From assembly GCF_004125825.1 (NCBI RefSeq), contig NZ_QQWI01000001.1:372001-436000 (forward strand): DNA of 64,000 nucleotides, given 5' to 3'. A program made the position numbers and the translations under genes. The DNA is from Fusibacter sp. A1. GTDB taxonomy: Bacteria; Bacillota; Clostridia; Peptostreptococcales; Acidaminobacteraceae. The notes under the pieces were generated by a model, which saw only the letters and a list, made by a program, of their open reading frames with translations, was not told the DNA's origin and ran no database searches. Numbering within the stretch: position 1 is the stretch's first letter; each line of letters opens with the position of its first letter. Shown in pieces: positions 16,933 through 26,232 of this stretch.

Positions 16933-17547
16933 ATGAAAAAAGAAAATCTTGTTGAGATCTATAAGACGCATGATATGGGTGATATCCCCATAGAAAAAAC
17001 AATAAAGGCCGTGGAATCCCTAGGCCAATTTTTACTTCAAAGAGACCTGACATTTGAAACTGCCCACATAGAAGCCATCGAAGAATACGTATCCTATTTG
17101 GTCAAATACCATCATAACGACGCTGAAACCCTGCTGGCAATCGCATATTATTTCAACGCTATCAAACGCACAGATGCATACCATTACTTCAAATCCTTAT
17201 TCAACAGTCACGAGATCTTCGAAACCATCAAACAGCGGGTTGTCACCTACGCGGGAATAGGAGCGTTGGAAAAACTTTTTTCCGGGCTGAAATATCCGCC
17301 ACTTGGCACACCGCCGACTGCGTTTGGCAGCTTCACCCAAGACCTGATGGATAAAATGCAAGAGCATCTGTCAGCAGACGTCTACAAGAAGGTTCTGACC
17401 ACCACCAAGCCCAAAAACCATGAAGACTATATTTATGAAAAGCAGGTCTACAGAAACCTAGGACTACCTGAGTTCGATCAGACGAATCATCACCATCATC
17501 TACCCATCCGAAGTGATTTCGACAAAAAAATCAAATGGCGCCAATAA
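16933..17547 (+). CDS. Unrecognised 204-residue protein
   Basis: I do not recognise this family. The ATG at 16933 is chosen because GGGAGG lies 6 bases upstream; the frame opening at 16903 has no such box. The first 110 residues look all-helical and amphipathic (VESLGQFLLQRD, IEEYVSYLVKYH, AETLLAIAYYF). The centre is proline- and glycine-rich (LKYPPLGTPPTAFGSF), and the tail is hydrophilic with a run of four histidines (residues about 187-190). There is no signal peptide or membrane segment, so it is probably cytosolic. It is monocistronic, between the sRNA candidate and a perfect terminator. The natural His run could bind metal, but nothing else supports that. Confidence 0.75.
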   Translation: MKKENLVEIYKTHDMGDIPIEKTIKAVESLGQFLLQRDLTFETAHIEAIEEYVSYLVKYHHNDAETLLAIAYYFNAIKRTDAYHYFKSLFNSHEIFETIKQRVVTYAGIGALEKLFSGLKYPPLGTPPTAFGSFTQDLMDKMQEHLSADVYKKVLTTTKPKNHEDYIYEKQVYRNLGLPEFDQTNHHHHLPIRSDFDKKIKWRQ

Positions 17548-17575
17548 ACTTAGTGTCTAGGCTTAAACCAAAAAT

Positions 17576-17603
17576 AAACCCAGAGGATTCTTCCTCTGGG
17601 TTT
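17576..17603 (+). terminator. Terminator of the unknown gene at 16933
   Basis: A perfect 12-bp stem (aaacccagagga and complement), TTCT loop, then TTTTGATTTT, 29 bases after the stop codon. Confidence 0.9.
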
Positions 17604-17626
17604 TGATTTTCAAGATTCACTTGTCA

Positions 17627-17797
17627 TCAGTAGTCCATTGTCTGAGCCGTATAAAGCAGGCTATATTCATAATCGACTTGTGTATCACATTCACTGCACA
17701 GACCGATCGGATTAAGATCGCTCTCTTTTCCACATCGTTTACATGTAATATTCTTTAGCTTCATCTCGTCTTTTTTCTCTGCAAATTTCAATAACAT
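17627..17797 (-). CDS. Small zinc-ribbon protein
   Basis: A 56-residue frame with GGGAGGG 6 bases before the ATG. The sequence has two CxxC knuckles (CKRCG and CSECD, 15 residues apart from first to first), giving a probable four-cysteine zinc ribbon, with a charged N-terminus and a short tail ending in YTAQTMDY. Small proteins of this type often bind nucleic acid or act as adaptors; no specific role can be assigned. It stands alone between two convergent terminators. The strong ribosome binding site and paired cysteines make it a credible gene despite its size. Confidence 0.75.
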   Translation of the reverse strand: MLLKFAEKKDEMKLKNITCKRCGKESDLNPIGLCSECDTQVDYEYSLLYTAQTMDY

Positions 17798-17978
17798 TGC
17801 AATCCCTCCCTCAAATCGTTCGCGTGAATAATTGTATACAGTAATACCTTAATGTAATAATACCACCGGAAATGACTTGTGTAAATACAATTCAGTCACT
17901 TTTTCATTGCATTCTTAAGTTTTTTCTTCATTTTTGCAAGTTGGGCATCGTTTGACTTGCAAGATGGTTTTCTTGCAT

Positions 17979-18018
17979 CAAAAAACGGTTGTATGCATCC
18001 TTTGATGCACACAACCGT
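17979..18018 (-). terminator. Terminator of the GH18 gene
   Basis: A long stem (acggttgt ... acaaccgt with an inner tgcatc/gatgca and CTTT loop), followed on the minus strand by TTTTTT, 31 bases after the GH18 stop. Confidence 0.85.
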
Positions 18019-18048
18019 CAAATTTTTGAACTCAACTTACATTACATA

Positions 18049-19722
18049 CTAATTATCCAGCTTCTCGTTCACCCAGTCCCAAAAAGCACTCACTTCAAAC
18101 CCATGCCTCCAACTGGCGACTCCCGCCAGATCGTATTTTGAAATCAGTTTCAGTCGATTGGTCACCGACCGCTCATCCTCAGCCCAGATCCGCAAGACGG
18201 TATCCTCACCATCTCCCTGCATCTCGTAGTAAGTCTGTCCTATTTTTTCATCATAGGATTTATACACGTCGTATTTCAGTAAAAAGTCGGCCATATTCTT
18301 CATCGAAAGCGCAGAACTGCTGACTTTAATACTGTCCTCCACTTTTGTTTCTGTCCATACCCTCATATAGGTGGGTACGCCCAGTATCAATTTATGCTTT
18401 GGAACTTCCTTTAAGGTCAGTTTGATGCTCTCTTCAACCCAAGGAATCGATGCGACCGATCCTGAAACCTCCGAGGTTGCCCAGTGCTCGTCGTAAGCCA
18501 TCAGTATCACATAGTCCGCAACTCTTGCGACATCCGCACGATTGATAAACTTTGACCAGTTGTCGCTTCCGCCAGGCCTTGTCACATCAACAGACAAAAC
18601 GATACCCAGTTCCTGTGTTTTTTCATTAAGTTTGGTAATAAAGTCGGTGATGGCATCCTGATCTGCTATGTCGACATTCTCAAAATCGATATTGATGCCG
18701 TCAAGGCCATAATAGATCGCATAAAATGTCAGTTGATCGATAATCCGCCTCACTAAAACCTCATCCTTTAGTGTCGCATGGGTCAGCTCAGGATCGAACT
18801 GGTTGTCGAATAGGGCATGTACCTGATACCCAAGGGCTTTTGCCTCTTGTATGTACCGCTTATCCATGTTGTTAAGCACCCAACCGTCCACAGTCAACCT
18901 AAATACCGTGGGAATGATGATATCGAGCCCTTCGATTTTCTCTGTAGGCGTCTGGTCGATCAGTTCCTCATAACTGCTTACATGGTCCCAAGTCATCTGA
19001 ACCCTTCCATACTTGGTCTTTGCCTCTTGCTTGACAAAAGAAAAGGGCGGTTTGGGCATATGGTACAGATCTCTTACATCTTTCTTATCGACAAAACCCA
19101 TTTCGCCCACGCTAGTGACGATTTTCATATAGTCGCCGGTCTCATCGACCACAAGGACCCTTTCCTTACCGAAAAGGGTTCTGATGACCGCAGATAATGG
19201 CGCACCTTTAACCCTCAAGGCTGATTTGTCATCGACAAACCCGTATAGGGACTGTTGACTTCCTGTGAAGAGGACCACATGATTTTCACCCTCGATAAGC
19301 TTATATCCCATCAGTTCACTCAAATGGCCGACTTCGATATATTTAGCCCCCCCAACATCGACAACAGGCAGATTGATTTCAAAATCGCCACTGATCAGCT
19401 GGGACTTAAACGGCTCAGGCACACCCGACAGGTCGAGTCCGTCTTTTGAGAAAAGAATTCTCTTCCCTGAGGGAGCGATCCTATAGTTTTGGGGCATGAT
19501 ATGTTCGACGACATCCACTAGGACGAAGGTATGGGCGTCTGTCTTATGGATCACAGCCTCCCCTTCTACCGCTTCTGCGTCAATAAAGAGCTGTGTCTTC
19601 TCCAACATCATCTGGTATGAGAGCAGTTCGCTTTTTGTGACATCCATGAAATTGTAATAGAAATAGGAGCTAAGGACTAAAACAAGTATTAATAAGATTA
19701 GTATCGTTTTTTTCATGTTCAT
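18049..19722 (-). CDS. Membrane-anchored GH18 glycosidase with SH3-like domains
   Basis: Cell-surface glycosidase of 557 residues in the YaaH/YdhD style. There is an N-terminal membrane anchor (about residues 4-22), then a copper-amine-oxidase-N-like beta region (around 115-155, LPVVDVGGAKYIEVG), then an SH3-like segment (around 170-225, RVLVVDETGDYMKIV). The catalytic GH18 barrel starts near residue 265. The signature DGINIDFE (about 341-348) has all three acidic residues of DxxDxDxE, so it should be active, probably on GlcNAc-containing wall or spore-cortex polymer. The gene begins 13 bases after the MocR regulator and probably shares its transcript. The substrate remains inference. Confidence 0.9.
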   Translation of the reverse strand: MNMKKTILILLILVLVLSSYFYYNFMDVTKSELLSYQMMLEKTQLFIDAEAVEGEAVIHKTDAHTFVLVDVVEHIMPQNYRIAPSGKRILFSKDGLDLSGVPEPFKSQLISGDFEINLPVVDVGGAKYIEVGHLSELMGYKLIEGENHVVLFTGSQQSLYGFVDDKSALRVKGAPLSAVIRTLFGKERVLVVDETGDYMKIVTSVGEMGFVDKKDVRDLYHMPKPPFSFVKQEAKTKYGRVQMTWDHVSSYEELIDQTPTEKIEGLDIIIPTVFRLTVDGWVLNNMDKRYIQEAKALGYQVHALFDNQFDPELTHATLKDEVLVRRIIDQLTFYAIYYGLDGINIDFENVDIADQDAITDFITKLNEKTQELGIVLSVDVTRPGGSDNWSKFINRADVARVADYVILMAYDEHWATSEVSGSVASIPWVEESIKLTLKEVPKHKLILGVPTYMRVWTETKVEDSIKVSSSALSMKNMADFLLKYDVYKSYDEKIGQTYYEMQGDGEDTVLRIWAEDERSVTNRLKLISKYDLAGVASWRHGFEVSAFWDWVNEKLDN

Positions 19723-19735
19723 CGATCGCCTCTGA

Positions 19736-21190
19736 TTACAATATCGGTTTAAACTGATCTGTTGTTTCTGTATTCATTTCGTCTAGCACTTTGCCGATCA
19801 TCTTGATTCCAAAGGTAAGCTCATCCGCTTCCACACCGGCAATTGTGATCCTAAAGTACGGCGACTCCACTTTAGAGGCATAAAACGCGTCACCCGAAGT
19901 GATCAGCACGCCTCTGATTTTGAGCTGCTCATAGAGCGTTTTAGAAGACGAGAACTTCCTGAGCTTTAGCCAGAAGTTAAAGCCTCCTTCAAAGCACATG
20001 ACCTCGCAGTGCGGGGCCAGGTACTTTTTAATCGCCTCACTCGCCACTTGGTATCTATTTTTAAATGTGTCATGCATCATGTTTTTCTGAGTCTCGTAGT
20101 AGCCGTGGGTGATAAACCGTTCAAAAGCCCTTTGGGTCAGACCTGAAGTGGTAATATCCGTGGACTGCTTGGCCATGATCACCTGCTGCTTGAGCCTTTC
20201 AGGAGTCAGCATGAATCCCAGTCTTAGACCAGGCATCACCGCTTTTGAAAAACTCTTGATATAAATGACCAAATCGTCGGTATCGATAGCTTTTAACGGT
20301 TTGACATGCTGGCTTGAAAAGGCCAGATCAGAACAATAGTCGTCCTCAAGCACCATCAGCTGGTGTTTGTTGCATATCGCGATCAGTTCCTCACGTTTTT
20401 CTTTGCTGTACACGACGCCCGTCGGATTTTGAAGGATCGGCATGACATAAAGCAGTTTCGGGCGGTACTGGTAAATATACTCGCGCAGCTTGATCAGGTT
20501 GGGCCCGTCTGCCTCAAGAGGCAATTCGAGAATCCTCGCCCCACGGGACTTAAACGTAGCGATCGCTCCTGTATAGGTCGGAGCCTCCACGATCACCGTA
20601 TCGCCATAATTGATCAGCGCCTTGGATACAACATCCAACCCCTGCTGCGCACCGGACAATATCTGAATCGAATCTTCGTTTGTCTCGATACCGTTCTCTT
20701 TGAGCACATGAAGACACAGCGCCTGTCTGAGCGCCGAGTACCCTCTGGAGTCCTGGTAGCCGAACGCACCGCCCTTGTCCCTATCGAGCACTTCATTCAA
20801 GACGCTTTTAAAATTCTCAACAGGAAAAAGGTAATCAGATGGGGTCGTGGTGGCGAGATTGATTCCTATCGTATGGTTTGTCTGGTTTGGAAGCTGCGAT
20901 TCCTTATAACGCTGATCCACCACGATGGATTCACTGTTGTTTTCGATTCGCACATACGTGCCGCTTCCGACTTTCTTATAGACCAGCTCATGCTTCTCAA
21001 GAAGCTTGTAAGCGTTGATGATTGTGATATTGTTCACATTGAGTGCTGAAGCGTATGTTCTAATCGGAGGAAGTTTTTCATTCGCTAGGATCTCTCCTGA
21101 TTCAATCAGTTTTCTAATCGCCTTATAGAGCTGAACATACAAATGTTCCCTAGCCTCTGGTTTTAGTTCCACACTAAAAAAAATCGACAT
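19736..21190 (-). CDS. MocR/PdxR-type regulator (GntR HTH fused to aminotransferase)
   Basis: Transcription factor of 484 residues. The N-terminal winged helix of the GntR type spans about residues 10-75 (LPPIRTYASALNVNNITIINAYKLLEKHELVYKKVGSGTYV). A fold-type I aminotransferase-like domain follows, with the PLP-binding lysine in YIKSFSKAVMPGLRLGF. Such proteins sense PLP or an amino acid adduct. Genes beside it are not vitamin B6 genes, so PdxR function is not implied; the downstream partner is a GH18 glycosidase. The start is fixed by AGGAGG 4-5 bases upstream of the ATG. A 6S-like RNA ends just ahead of it. Confidence 0.9.
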   Translation of the reverse strand: MSIFFSVELKPEAREHLYVQLYKAIRKLIESGEILANEKLPPIRTYASALNVNNITIINAYKLLEKHELVYKKVGSGTYVRIENNSESIVVDQRYKESQLPNQTNHTIGINLATTTPSDYLFPVENFKSVLNEVLDRDKGGAFGYQDSRGYSALRQALCLHVLKENGIETNEDSIQILSGAQQGLDVVSKALINYGDTVIVEAPTYTGAIATFKSRGARILELPLEADGPNLIKLREYIYQYRPKLLYVMPILQNPTGVVYSKEKREELIAICNKHQLMVLEDDYCSDLAFSSQHVKPLKAIDTDDLVIYIKSFSKAVMPGLRLGFMLTPERLKQQVIMAKQSTDITTSGLTQRAFERFITHGYYETQKNMMHDTFKNRYQVASEAIKKYLAPHCEVMCFEGGFNFWLKLRKFSSSKTLYEQLKIRGVLITSGDAFYASKVESPYFRITIAGVEADELTFGIKMIGKVLDEMNTETTDQFKPIL

Positions 21191-21212
21191 ACTGCCTCCT
21201 TTTACAAAAAAT

Positions 21213-21392
21213 AAAAAACCCGAGATGCCGTCTCCTTTGAATTAGACACCACACCTCTATTCAGGTGGGTGATCTGTCCAATGTTTCTGTCTTCCGGTCA
21301 TGCCGGCTTGACATCCTCATTAAGAACGCGATGCTCCCAATTCTACATTGGTGGTTCTATTCGTAAGGCTACGCACATCCTAGGCTTTTCTT
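21213..21392 (-). ncRNA. ssrS: 6S-like RNA
   Basis: A roughly 180-base minus-strand transcript between a promoter (21399-21427) and a T-tract (21213-21218). It folds as one long rod: CCTAGGATG pairs imperfectly with CATCTCGGG, CGT with ACG, CCTT with AAGG, GAATAGA with TCTAATTC, and ACCAC with GTGGT. Further in, CCAATGT pairs with ACATTGG, and a CCGG-CATGA-CCGG apical hairpin follows. The 3' strand of the central region forms a small hairpin (CACCT/AGGTG), as in 6S RNAs. No protein frame explains it. 6S RNA binds vegetative RNA polymerase. The class is inferred from shape and size, without a covariance search. Confidence 0.65.
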
Positions 21393-21398
21393 AAGTTT

Positions 21399-21427
21399 AT
21401 TATACTATATTTCAAGTGATTTTTAAA
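21399..21427 (-). promoter_or_regulatory. Promoter of the 6S-like RNA
   Basis: On the minus strand TTTAAA, exactly 17 bases, then consensus TATAAT (21399-21404); the predicted start is near 21392. Confidence 0.65.
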
Positions 21428-21459
21428 GGGATGTGCTGTGATATATAACACTCTACCTC

Positions 21460-22497
21460 TTACTTCTCTTTGGTATGCCTCACACCTTTGATGATGTAGT
21501 TCACTGTTCCGTCACCGTTTCGCTGCACTTCGATAAATCCGTCGTCTTCGAAAAGTTCGAAATCGCCTCGGATGACAAATCCCGTGTCTGTGCGGATCGT
21601 CTTGCTTTTCATCTTCTTGTCGACAAAACGCTTGTCGATTTCAAACTTCTCATCACTTGCGATACCCTGCTGCTCAAGTTTTGTGATCAGGCTGTGTCTT
21701 GCATTCGTATCATGGGCAAGCGCTTCTTTGGCAAGATCCTCGGCAGAAACAAGCGCGTGGTATCTCAGCTTGTCATCCACTGATTTTCTCAACTCGCTCG
21801 CAGTGTCAAAATCCTCTTTCAGGTTTTTTTGCGCCCAGTCCTCGATCGTCTTTTTGAGCGTCTTGGTCTTGTCCTTATAGTCGAACTCACGGGTTGCGTT
21901 TAAAAAGATCTTCACAAATCGTATTTTCTCTTCTTCATCGCTTGAGCGTTTCTTGTTCAGAACGATCAGGTCGTATTCGTTGTCATCACTCACAGGTACG
22001 CCGAATGCGCACTGCATGACCTTTTGCTGTTGTGACGGCAGCGCGATTTCTTGAGCGACGATGTTCACATTGAACGACGACTCATTAAACTCGATTTCGT
22101 GGATATACGATTTTTGAAAATCAAGCTTCATCAGTCCATAAGCCGAAATGTTTCCCGTATGGAACTTGATGACCAAGAGGTCGCACGAAGGTTCCTTTGT
22201 TTCCTTGATCATGTTGAAGAGTCTTAGGGCCAGCTCATAGGACGCCTCTAAAAAGTCATCCTCATCCAAAAGCCGCATACTTCTTTCGATCATCGCCGTA
22301 CCTGGCATGAATTTGGCCTTGAAAGCACCCTCGTCGGTCAGCGCCTTTAGCGCATGTTTGGTGATAAATTCATGCACATCCTCACGGTCCAAGTCTAAAA
22401 GCTGCTGTGCAAGAATAGGCTCGTCCATCTGTGTATCAAGCACGTGAAGCACCGCCTTATCAAGCACCACGTTTTCTATATGTCTTAAATCCATCAT
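21460..22497 (-). CDS. Nucleoid-associated protein, NdpA/YejK family
   Basis: Protein of about 345 residues matching the NdpA (37-kDa nucleoid-associated) family: an N-terminal region with ALKALTDEGAFKAKF, a central beta region, and a C-terminal domain ending in EVQRNGDGTVNYIIKGV. Members associate with DNA; in Firmicutes the role is poorly defined. The ATG at 22497 lies 8 bases from GGGAG; the ATG at 22503 is only 2 bases from it and is less likely. The gene is monocistronic, upstream of the 6S-like RNA. Family confidence is moderate to good. Confidence 0.8.
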   Translation of the reverse strand: MMDLRHIENVVLDKAVLHVLDTQMDEPILAQQLLDLDREDVHEFITKHALKALTDEGAFKAKFMPGTAMIERSMRLLDEDDFLEASYELALRLFNMIKETKEPSCDLLVIKFHTGNISAYGLMKLDFQKSYIHEIEFNESSFNVNIVAQEIALPSQQQKVMQCAFGVPVSDDNEYDLIVLNKKRSSDEEEKIRFVKIFLNATREFDYKDKTKTLKKTIEDWAQKNLKEDFDTASELRKSVDDKLRYHALVSAEDLAKEALAHDTNARHSLITKLEQQGIASDEKFEIDKRFVDKKMKSKTIRTDTGFVIRGDFELFEDDGFIEVQRNGDGTVNYIIKGVRHTKEK

Positions 22498-22582
22498 ATT
22501 CATTACTCCCTTTTCGCATTGTTATTCCTTATTATACATGAATGCTTTGTCGGGTGTAACCGTTAATTTCAAATCGCAAGGA

Positions 22583-22608
22583 AAAGCCGCGGACGAACCC
22601 GCGGCTTT
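22583..22608 (-). terminator. Terminator of the efflux operon
   Basis: A 10-bp GC-rich stem (aaagccgcgg / ccgcggcttt) with a 6-base loop, 5 bases past the membrane-fusion protein stop. The T-run is short. Confidence 0.75.
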
Positions 22609-22613
22609 CATTG

Positions 22614-23870
22614 TTACCTCTCGTCCATGATGCTTTCTTCTTCAAGTTGAACGGTCATTCCGTCCTCCAGTTCTGTTGCAGGTGACTGGACCACCATGTC
22701 TCCTACCTGTAGCCCGCTTACCTCGTAGTAGTCGACACCTTCTGTCAATGTTTCAATTTGGGTCAATACGACCTCCATGTCTTTCACAAGGAACACGTGA
22801 CCGTTTCCATTGATTTTAAAGTAGGCGCTGTCTGGAATTCTGATACCTTCCACTTCTTTTAAAACGACTTCAAGGTCATATTCATAGCCAAGCTTCATAC
22901 CTACCTGGCTGTCAAACTCAATCTCTACCGTCACTCTTTTTTGCTCGACACCAAGGTCTGAAACCTTTGTATGTGCCTTAGGATAGATTTTTCTGATTTT
23001 CCCTTGGGTCTCGATCCCTGAATCATTCGAAATCACAACTCGCGCTCCTACTTCAAGCATCATGATATCGTCTGCGAGCAGGTCGGCCTTGATGTACATC
23101 TGCCCTAGCTGATCGATTGTGACAAGCGGCATGCCCGTCGCCACATAGTCGCCGATGCTGACATGTTTTGTGACGACCACCCCTTCATAAGGTGCTGTCA
23201 CCGACGCTTTTGCGATCATCGATTCCAGTTCTGAAATTTGCACATCGACAGCCGCAAGCGAGCTTTTCGCTTGGTCGACCACGTTGCCGCTGGTTCCCTT
23301 CTTGGCCATCTGATAGTCGTTTACGGCCGCCTGATAATTGGCATAGGCAATGTCCACGGCGCTTGATAAGTCATCTACCACAGATTGGCTCACCGCACCG
23401 CTTTCGAGCAGCGCCTCTTGCGTCTTAAGTTGATCCGAAAGCTGTTCATACGCGAGTTTGGCGCTGTTTACCACCGCGCTAAGCTTTTGTAGCAGATTGC
23501 TGTCAGTGGGTTTCTCAAGCTCCGATTTGCTTGCGGTCAGTCCTGCCTTTGTCGCCTTGAGCACTTCAAGCTGATACTGCAGCGCATCGTCGTCGAGTGT
23601 GAATAGAATATCGCCTTTTTTCACTTCATCGCCGATATCGACATTGATCGTCTCGACCTTAGCGGTCAGGTCGCTGTAGATTGTAGCGGATTGTTCCGCG
23701 ATTACCTCACCCGTGTCTTCAATATAATCGACAACAGGTCCCTTATCGACCTCGTATACCTTGACCAGTTCGCCTGTCGATCCCATTTGCATATAATACG
23801 CGCCCGCTGCGATCACGCATACAACGCTAATGATCCAAAGCCACTTGTTTTTCATCAATTTCTTCATCAT
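22614..23870 (-). CDS. HlyD/RND-type membrane fusion protein of an ABC exporter
   Basis: Periplasmic-adaptor-type protein of about 418 residues. There is an N-terminal membrane segment (NKWLWIISVVCVIAAGAYYM), a barrel-sandwich lipoyl-like half (ATIYSDLTAKVETINVDIGDEVKKGDILFTLD), a coiled-coil hairpin (about 95-210), then the returning half (ASVTAPYEGVVVTKHVSIGDYV) and a beta-barrel. In Gram-positives such proteins work with MacB-like ABC permeases outside the membrane. Two adjacent ATG codons (23870, 23867) follow GGGAGG; the second has the better spacing. It is last of the TetR-ATPase-permease-HlyD operon. Confidence 0.9.
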   Translation of the reverse strand: MMKKLMKNKWLWIISVVCVIAAGAYYMQMGSTGELVKVYEVDKGPVVDYIEDTGEVIAEQSATIYSDLTAKVETINVDIGDEVKKGDILFTLDDDALQYQLEVLKATKAGLTASKSELEKPTDSNLLQKLSAVVNSAKLAYEQLSDQLKTQEALLESGAVSQSVVDDLSSAVDIAYANYQAAVNDYQMAKKGTSGNVVDQAKSSLAAVDVQISELESMIAKASVTAPYEGVVVTKHVSIGDYVATGMPLVTIDQLGQMYIKADLLADDIMMLEVGARVVISNDSGIETQGKIRKIYPKAHTKVSDLGVEQKRVTVEIEFDSQVGMKLGYEYDLEVVLKEVEGIRIPDSAYFKINGNGHVFLVKDMEVVLTQIETLTEGVDYYEVSGLQVGDMVVQSPATELEDGMTVQLEEESIMDER

Positions 23871-23880
23871 AAACCTCCCA

Positions 23881-26232
23881 CTAAGATACACGCGCTTTGA
23901 GCGCTTCTATAAAGTCAAGCTTTTGAATTTTTTCATAGGTCGCGAATTGAGCGATAAGAACAAAGAGCAACGTCATGACTCCCGTCAGTATATAAATCGA
24001 CGGATTTGAGTCCACCTTCATCGTGTAAAGCTCACTGCTGAACGACTTCATCATGGTGTCGATCATGCTGGCACCCATGGGAATTCCTATCAAGATGCCA
24101 AAGAATGTCATCACCATGTTTTCTCTTTGTATCATCTTGAAAATATCTTTCTTATCAAAACCGAGTACTCTTAGTGAAGAAAACTCCAATTTTCGTTCAT
24201 TGATGCTCATGATGGTCGAATTATAGACGATTGCAAACCCCAGAATCCCAGATGCGACAATCATCACTACGATGGACGAATAGGTGAGCGTGGTGAACTG
24301 TTCGAATATTTTCATCAGGTCGGTCAAGGACTCTGCCGACTTGATATGCTCGACCGTATCAAAGACGCCCGCATCGATTTCATCACCTTTTAAGACGACT
24401 CCGTTAACAAAACCGTCATCAAGGAGCGTTCTTTGCATGTATCCGATATTCATATAGGCGTTCACACCAAGGGGTTGCTCGACAATCGCGGTCACCACGA
24501 TCGACTCATCGTCCCGGCCGGGAATAAACGACGAAATCGTCACTTCGTCTCCAACATGTACCTGCAAGAGACCTGCAAGACCTTCTGTCAGCGCGATCCC
24601 TTCAGATGGTAGCGGTATGGGCTCGCCATTCACATTTGAAAAATGATACATCTGTGACTCATCGACAATACCTAGAATGTTGACAATCTTGCTTTTCCAT
24701 CCCCGATTGATCTCAAACGGGAACTCCACGATGGGTTCAATCACATCGGCATCGACAAGATCGCCTATTTCAAAGGCTACCGATTCGTCCACGACTTTTG
24801 AAAGCGTCAGGGTATAGTCCATGGTGTACATGACTCCGTACTGCTCATCGAACATGTTGAAGAACGCGTCCATCATGTAAAAAGGCAAGAGGGTTATCGC
24901 AAAGGTGAGTGCGATTCCAAGGACGATGAACAGAACTCGTCTTTTGCTTCTAAAAATATTTCTGATGACGATTTTCCATGAAAAGCTGACGCGGTTCCAA
25001 AACACACTCCAGCGCTCCAGCATGATCCTTCTTCCTGTTTTCGGAGCCTCAGGTCGCATCGACTCCGCGGGATGGATCTCCATGATCCCTTTTGCTCCCC
25101 AGAATCCAGCAGCTATGCAGAATGTACTTCCAAGCACCATCGCAAGTGCCAGATACTGCGGGTATACCTGACCGATCAGAATCGGAATATTGAATACGGT
25201 ATCCGTATAGACCTGAGCCAGCTGGTTTGCAAGGGCCGCTCCACTGAGCATTCCAGCAGCCGACCCTATGAGGCCGATAAGAAGCGCATATTTTGTATAA
25301 TGCCATATGATATCTAGGTTGGAGTAGCCCATCGCCTTAAACACGCCGATAGTGATTCTGTCATTTTTGACAATCCTACCGATCATCACAGCGATGATGA
25401 ATGCGGCTACCGCCAAAAATAGTACCGGCACCACATTCGCGCTTTTCTTACCTTGTTTGATCTCTTCGTTGACCATTCTCGCACTGATCAGGTCGTCTCG
25501 TTTAAAGAGTCTTATCACACCATACTTCTCAATCTTCTTTTCAAGCTGATTGATCATATCGTCTTCATCGATGTTCTCATCGATCTTAAAGACCAAGCTG
25601 TTATAAGAGCTGCTGAATCCCAGCTGCGACTGGGCGAACTGTTCTGTGACATATCCGACTCCAAACGCGGCAGGATCAGGCAGCAGACTCTGCTCATCTT
25701 CAATCAGGTAGATGTACTCCGGATTGGCGACGATCGCCGATACGATCAGTTTTTTGTGTTTTCCTGCGATGACCACTTCAAACTCACTGCCGACTTTCAG
25801 ATTTCTTGCAGCGGCATACATCTCAAGCAGCATCACTTCATTGTCCTCGGCAGGAGGTTTTCCGTCCACAATATAATTGGAACTGATGATTTCACCCGAT
25901 TCAGGGATAGAAATCAGCCTAATTGTAGATTTTTCAAGCTCATTGCCAGTATCGAATTTTACATTCTGAATCACCCTGCCATTGACGCCGGTCACTCCCG
26001 GAATCGACAAGAGCTGTTCTATCTGACTTTCTGGAACGCGCATCACTTCAGAGAAGATATCTGCGGTGTTGGTCATTTCGTAGTAGGTATTTACCGTCGT
26101 CTCTAAATTGAGGAGTGTCATATTAAGCGACACATAAGATAAAAGGCCGACTGCAAGTACTACAGTAACAGCGATAAACTGACCACGCGTCGTTCGTATC
26201 ATACGCCATAATCGTTTGTCTAAGGCTCGCAT
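23881..26232 (-). CDS. FtsX-like ABC transporter permease
   Basis: Large permease of 783 residues with two FtsX/MacB-type halves. A membrane helix near residue 20 is followed by an extracytoplasmic domain, a helix bundle (about 260-400), another extracytoplasmic domain (about 450-640) and a final bundle (about 650-780). The segment VVMIVASGILGFAIVYNSTIMSINERKLEFSSLRVLGF carries the FtsX signature. The ATG overlaps the ATPase stop as TAATG, so translation is coupled. Together with the ATPase and HlyD protein it forms an export system; the substrate is unknown but the TetR gene suggests a toxic or amphipathic compound. Confidence 0.92.
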   Translation of the reverse strand: MRALDKRLWRMIRTTRGQFIAVTVVLAVGLLSYVSLNMTLLNLETTVNTYYEMTNTADIFSEVMRVPESQIEQLLSIPGVTGVNGRVIQNVKFDTGNELEKSTIRLISIPESGEIISSNYIVDGKPPAEDNEVMLLEMYAAARNLKVGSEFEVVIAGKHKKLIVSAIVANPEYIYLIEDEQSLLPDPAAFGVGYVTEQFAQSQLGFSSSYNSLVFKIDENIDEDDMINQLEKKIEKYGVIRLFKRDDLISARMVNEEIKQGKKSANVVPVLFLAVAAFIIAVMIGRIVKNDRITIGVFKAMGYSNLDIIWHYTKYALLIGLIGSAAGMLSGAALANQLAQVYTDTVFNIPILIGQVYPQYLALAMVLGSTFCIAAGFWGAKGIMEIHPAESMRPEAPKTGRRIMLERWSVFWNRVSFSWKIVIRNIFRSKRRVLFIVLGIALTFAITLLPFYMMDAFFNMFDEQYGVMYTMDYTLTLSKVVDESVAFEIGDLVDADVIEPIVEFPFEINRGWKSKIVNILGIVDESQMYHFSNVNGEPIPLPSEGIALTEGLAGLLQVHVGDEVTISSFIPGRDDESIVVTAIVEQPLGVNAYMNIGYMQRTLLDDGFVNGVVLKGDEIDAGVFDTVEHIKSAESLTDLMKIFEQFTTLTYSSIVVMIVASGILGFAIVYNSTIMSINERKLEFSSLRVLGFDKKDIFKMIQRENMVMTFFGILIGIPMGASMIDTMMKSFSSELYTMKVDSNPSIYILTGVMTLLFVLIAQFATYEKIQKLDFIEALKARVS

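Noticed and set aside
17896..18027. Minus-strand frame ending in a lysine-rich tail (about 41 codons from a TTG)
   Set aside because: It runs through the GH18 terminator hairpin, has no Shine-Dalgarno sequence and only weak start options; probably chance.
21213..21392. Considered signal recognition particle RNA for the structured transcript, because of a CCGGAAG stretch
   Set aside because: The SRP apical internal loop (GUCAGG / AGCAG type) is absent and the long closing rod fits 6S RNA better.
25453..26106. 217-codon plus-strand frame
   Set aside because: Antisense to the FtsX-like permease; composition is that of a complementary-strand shadow.
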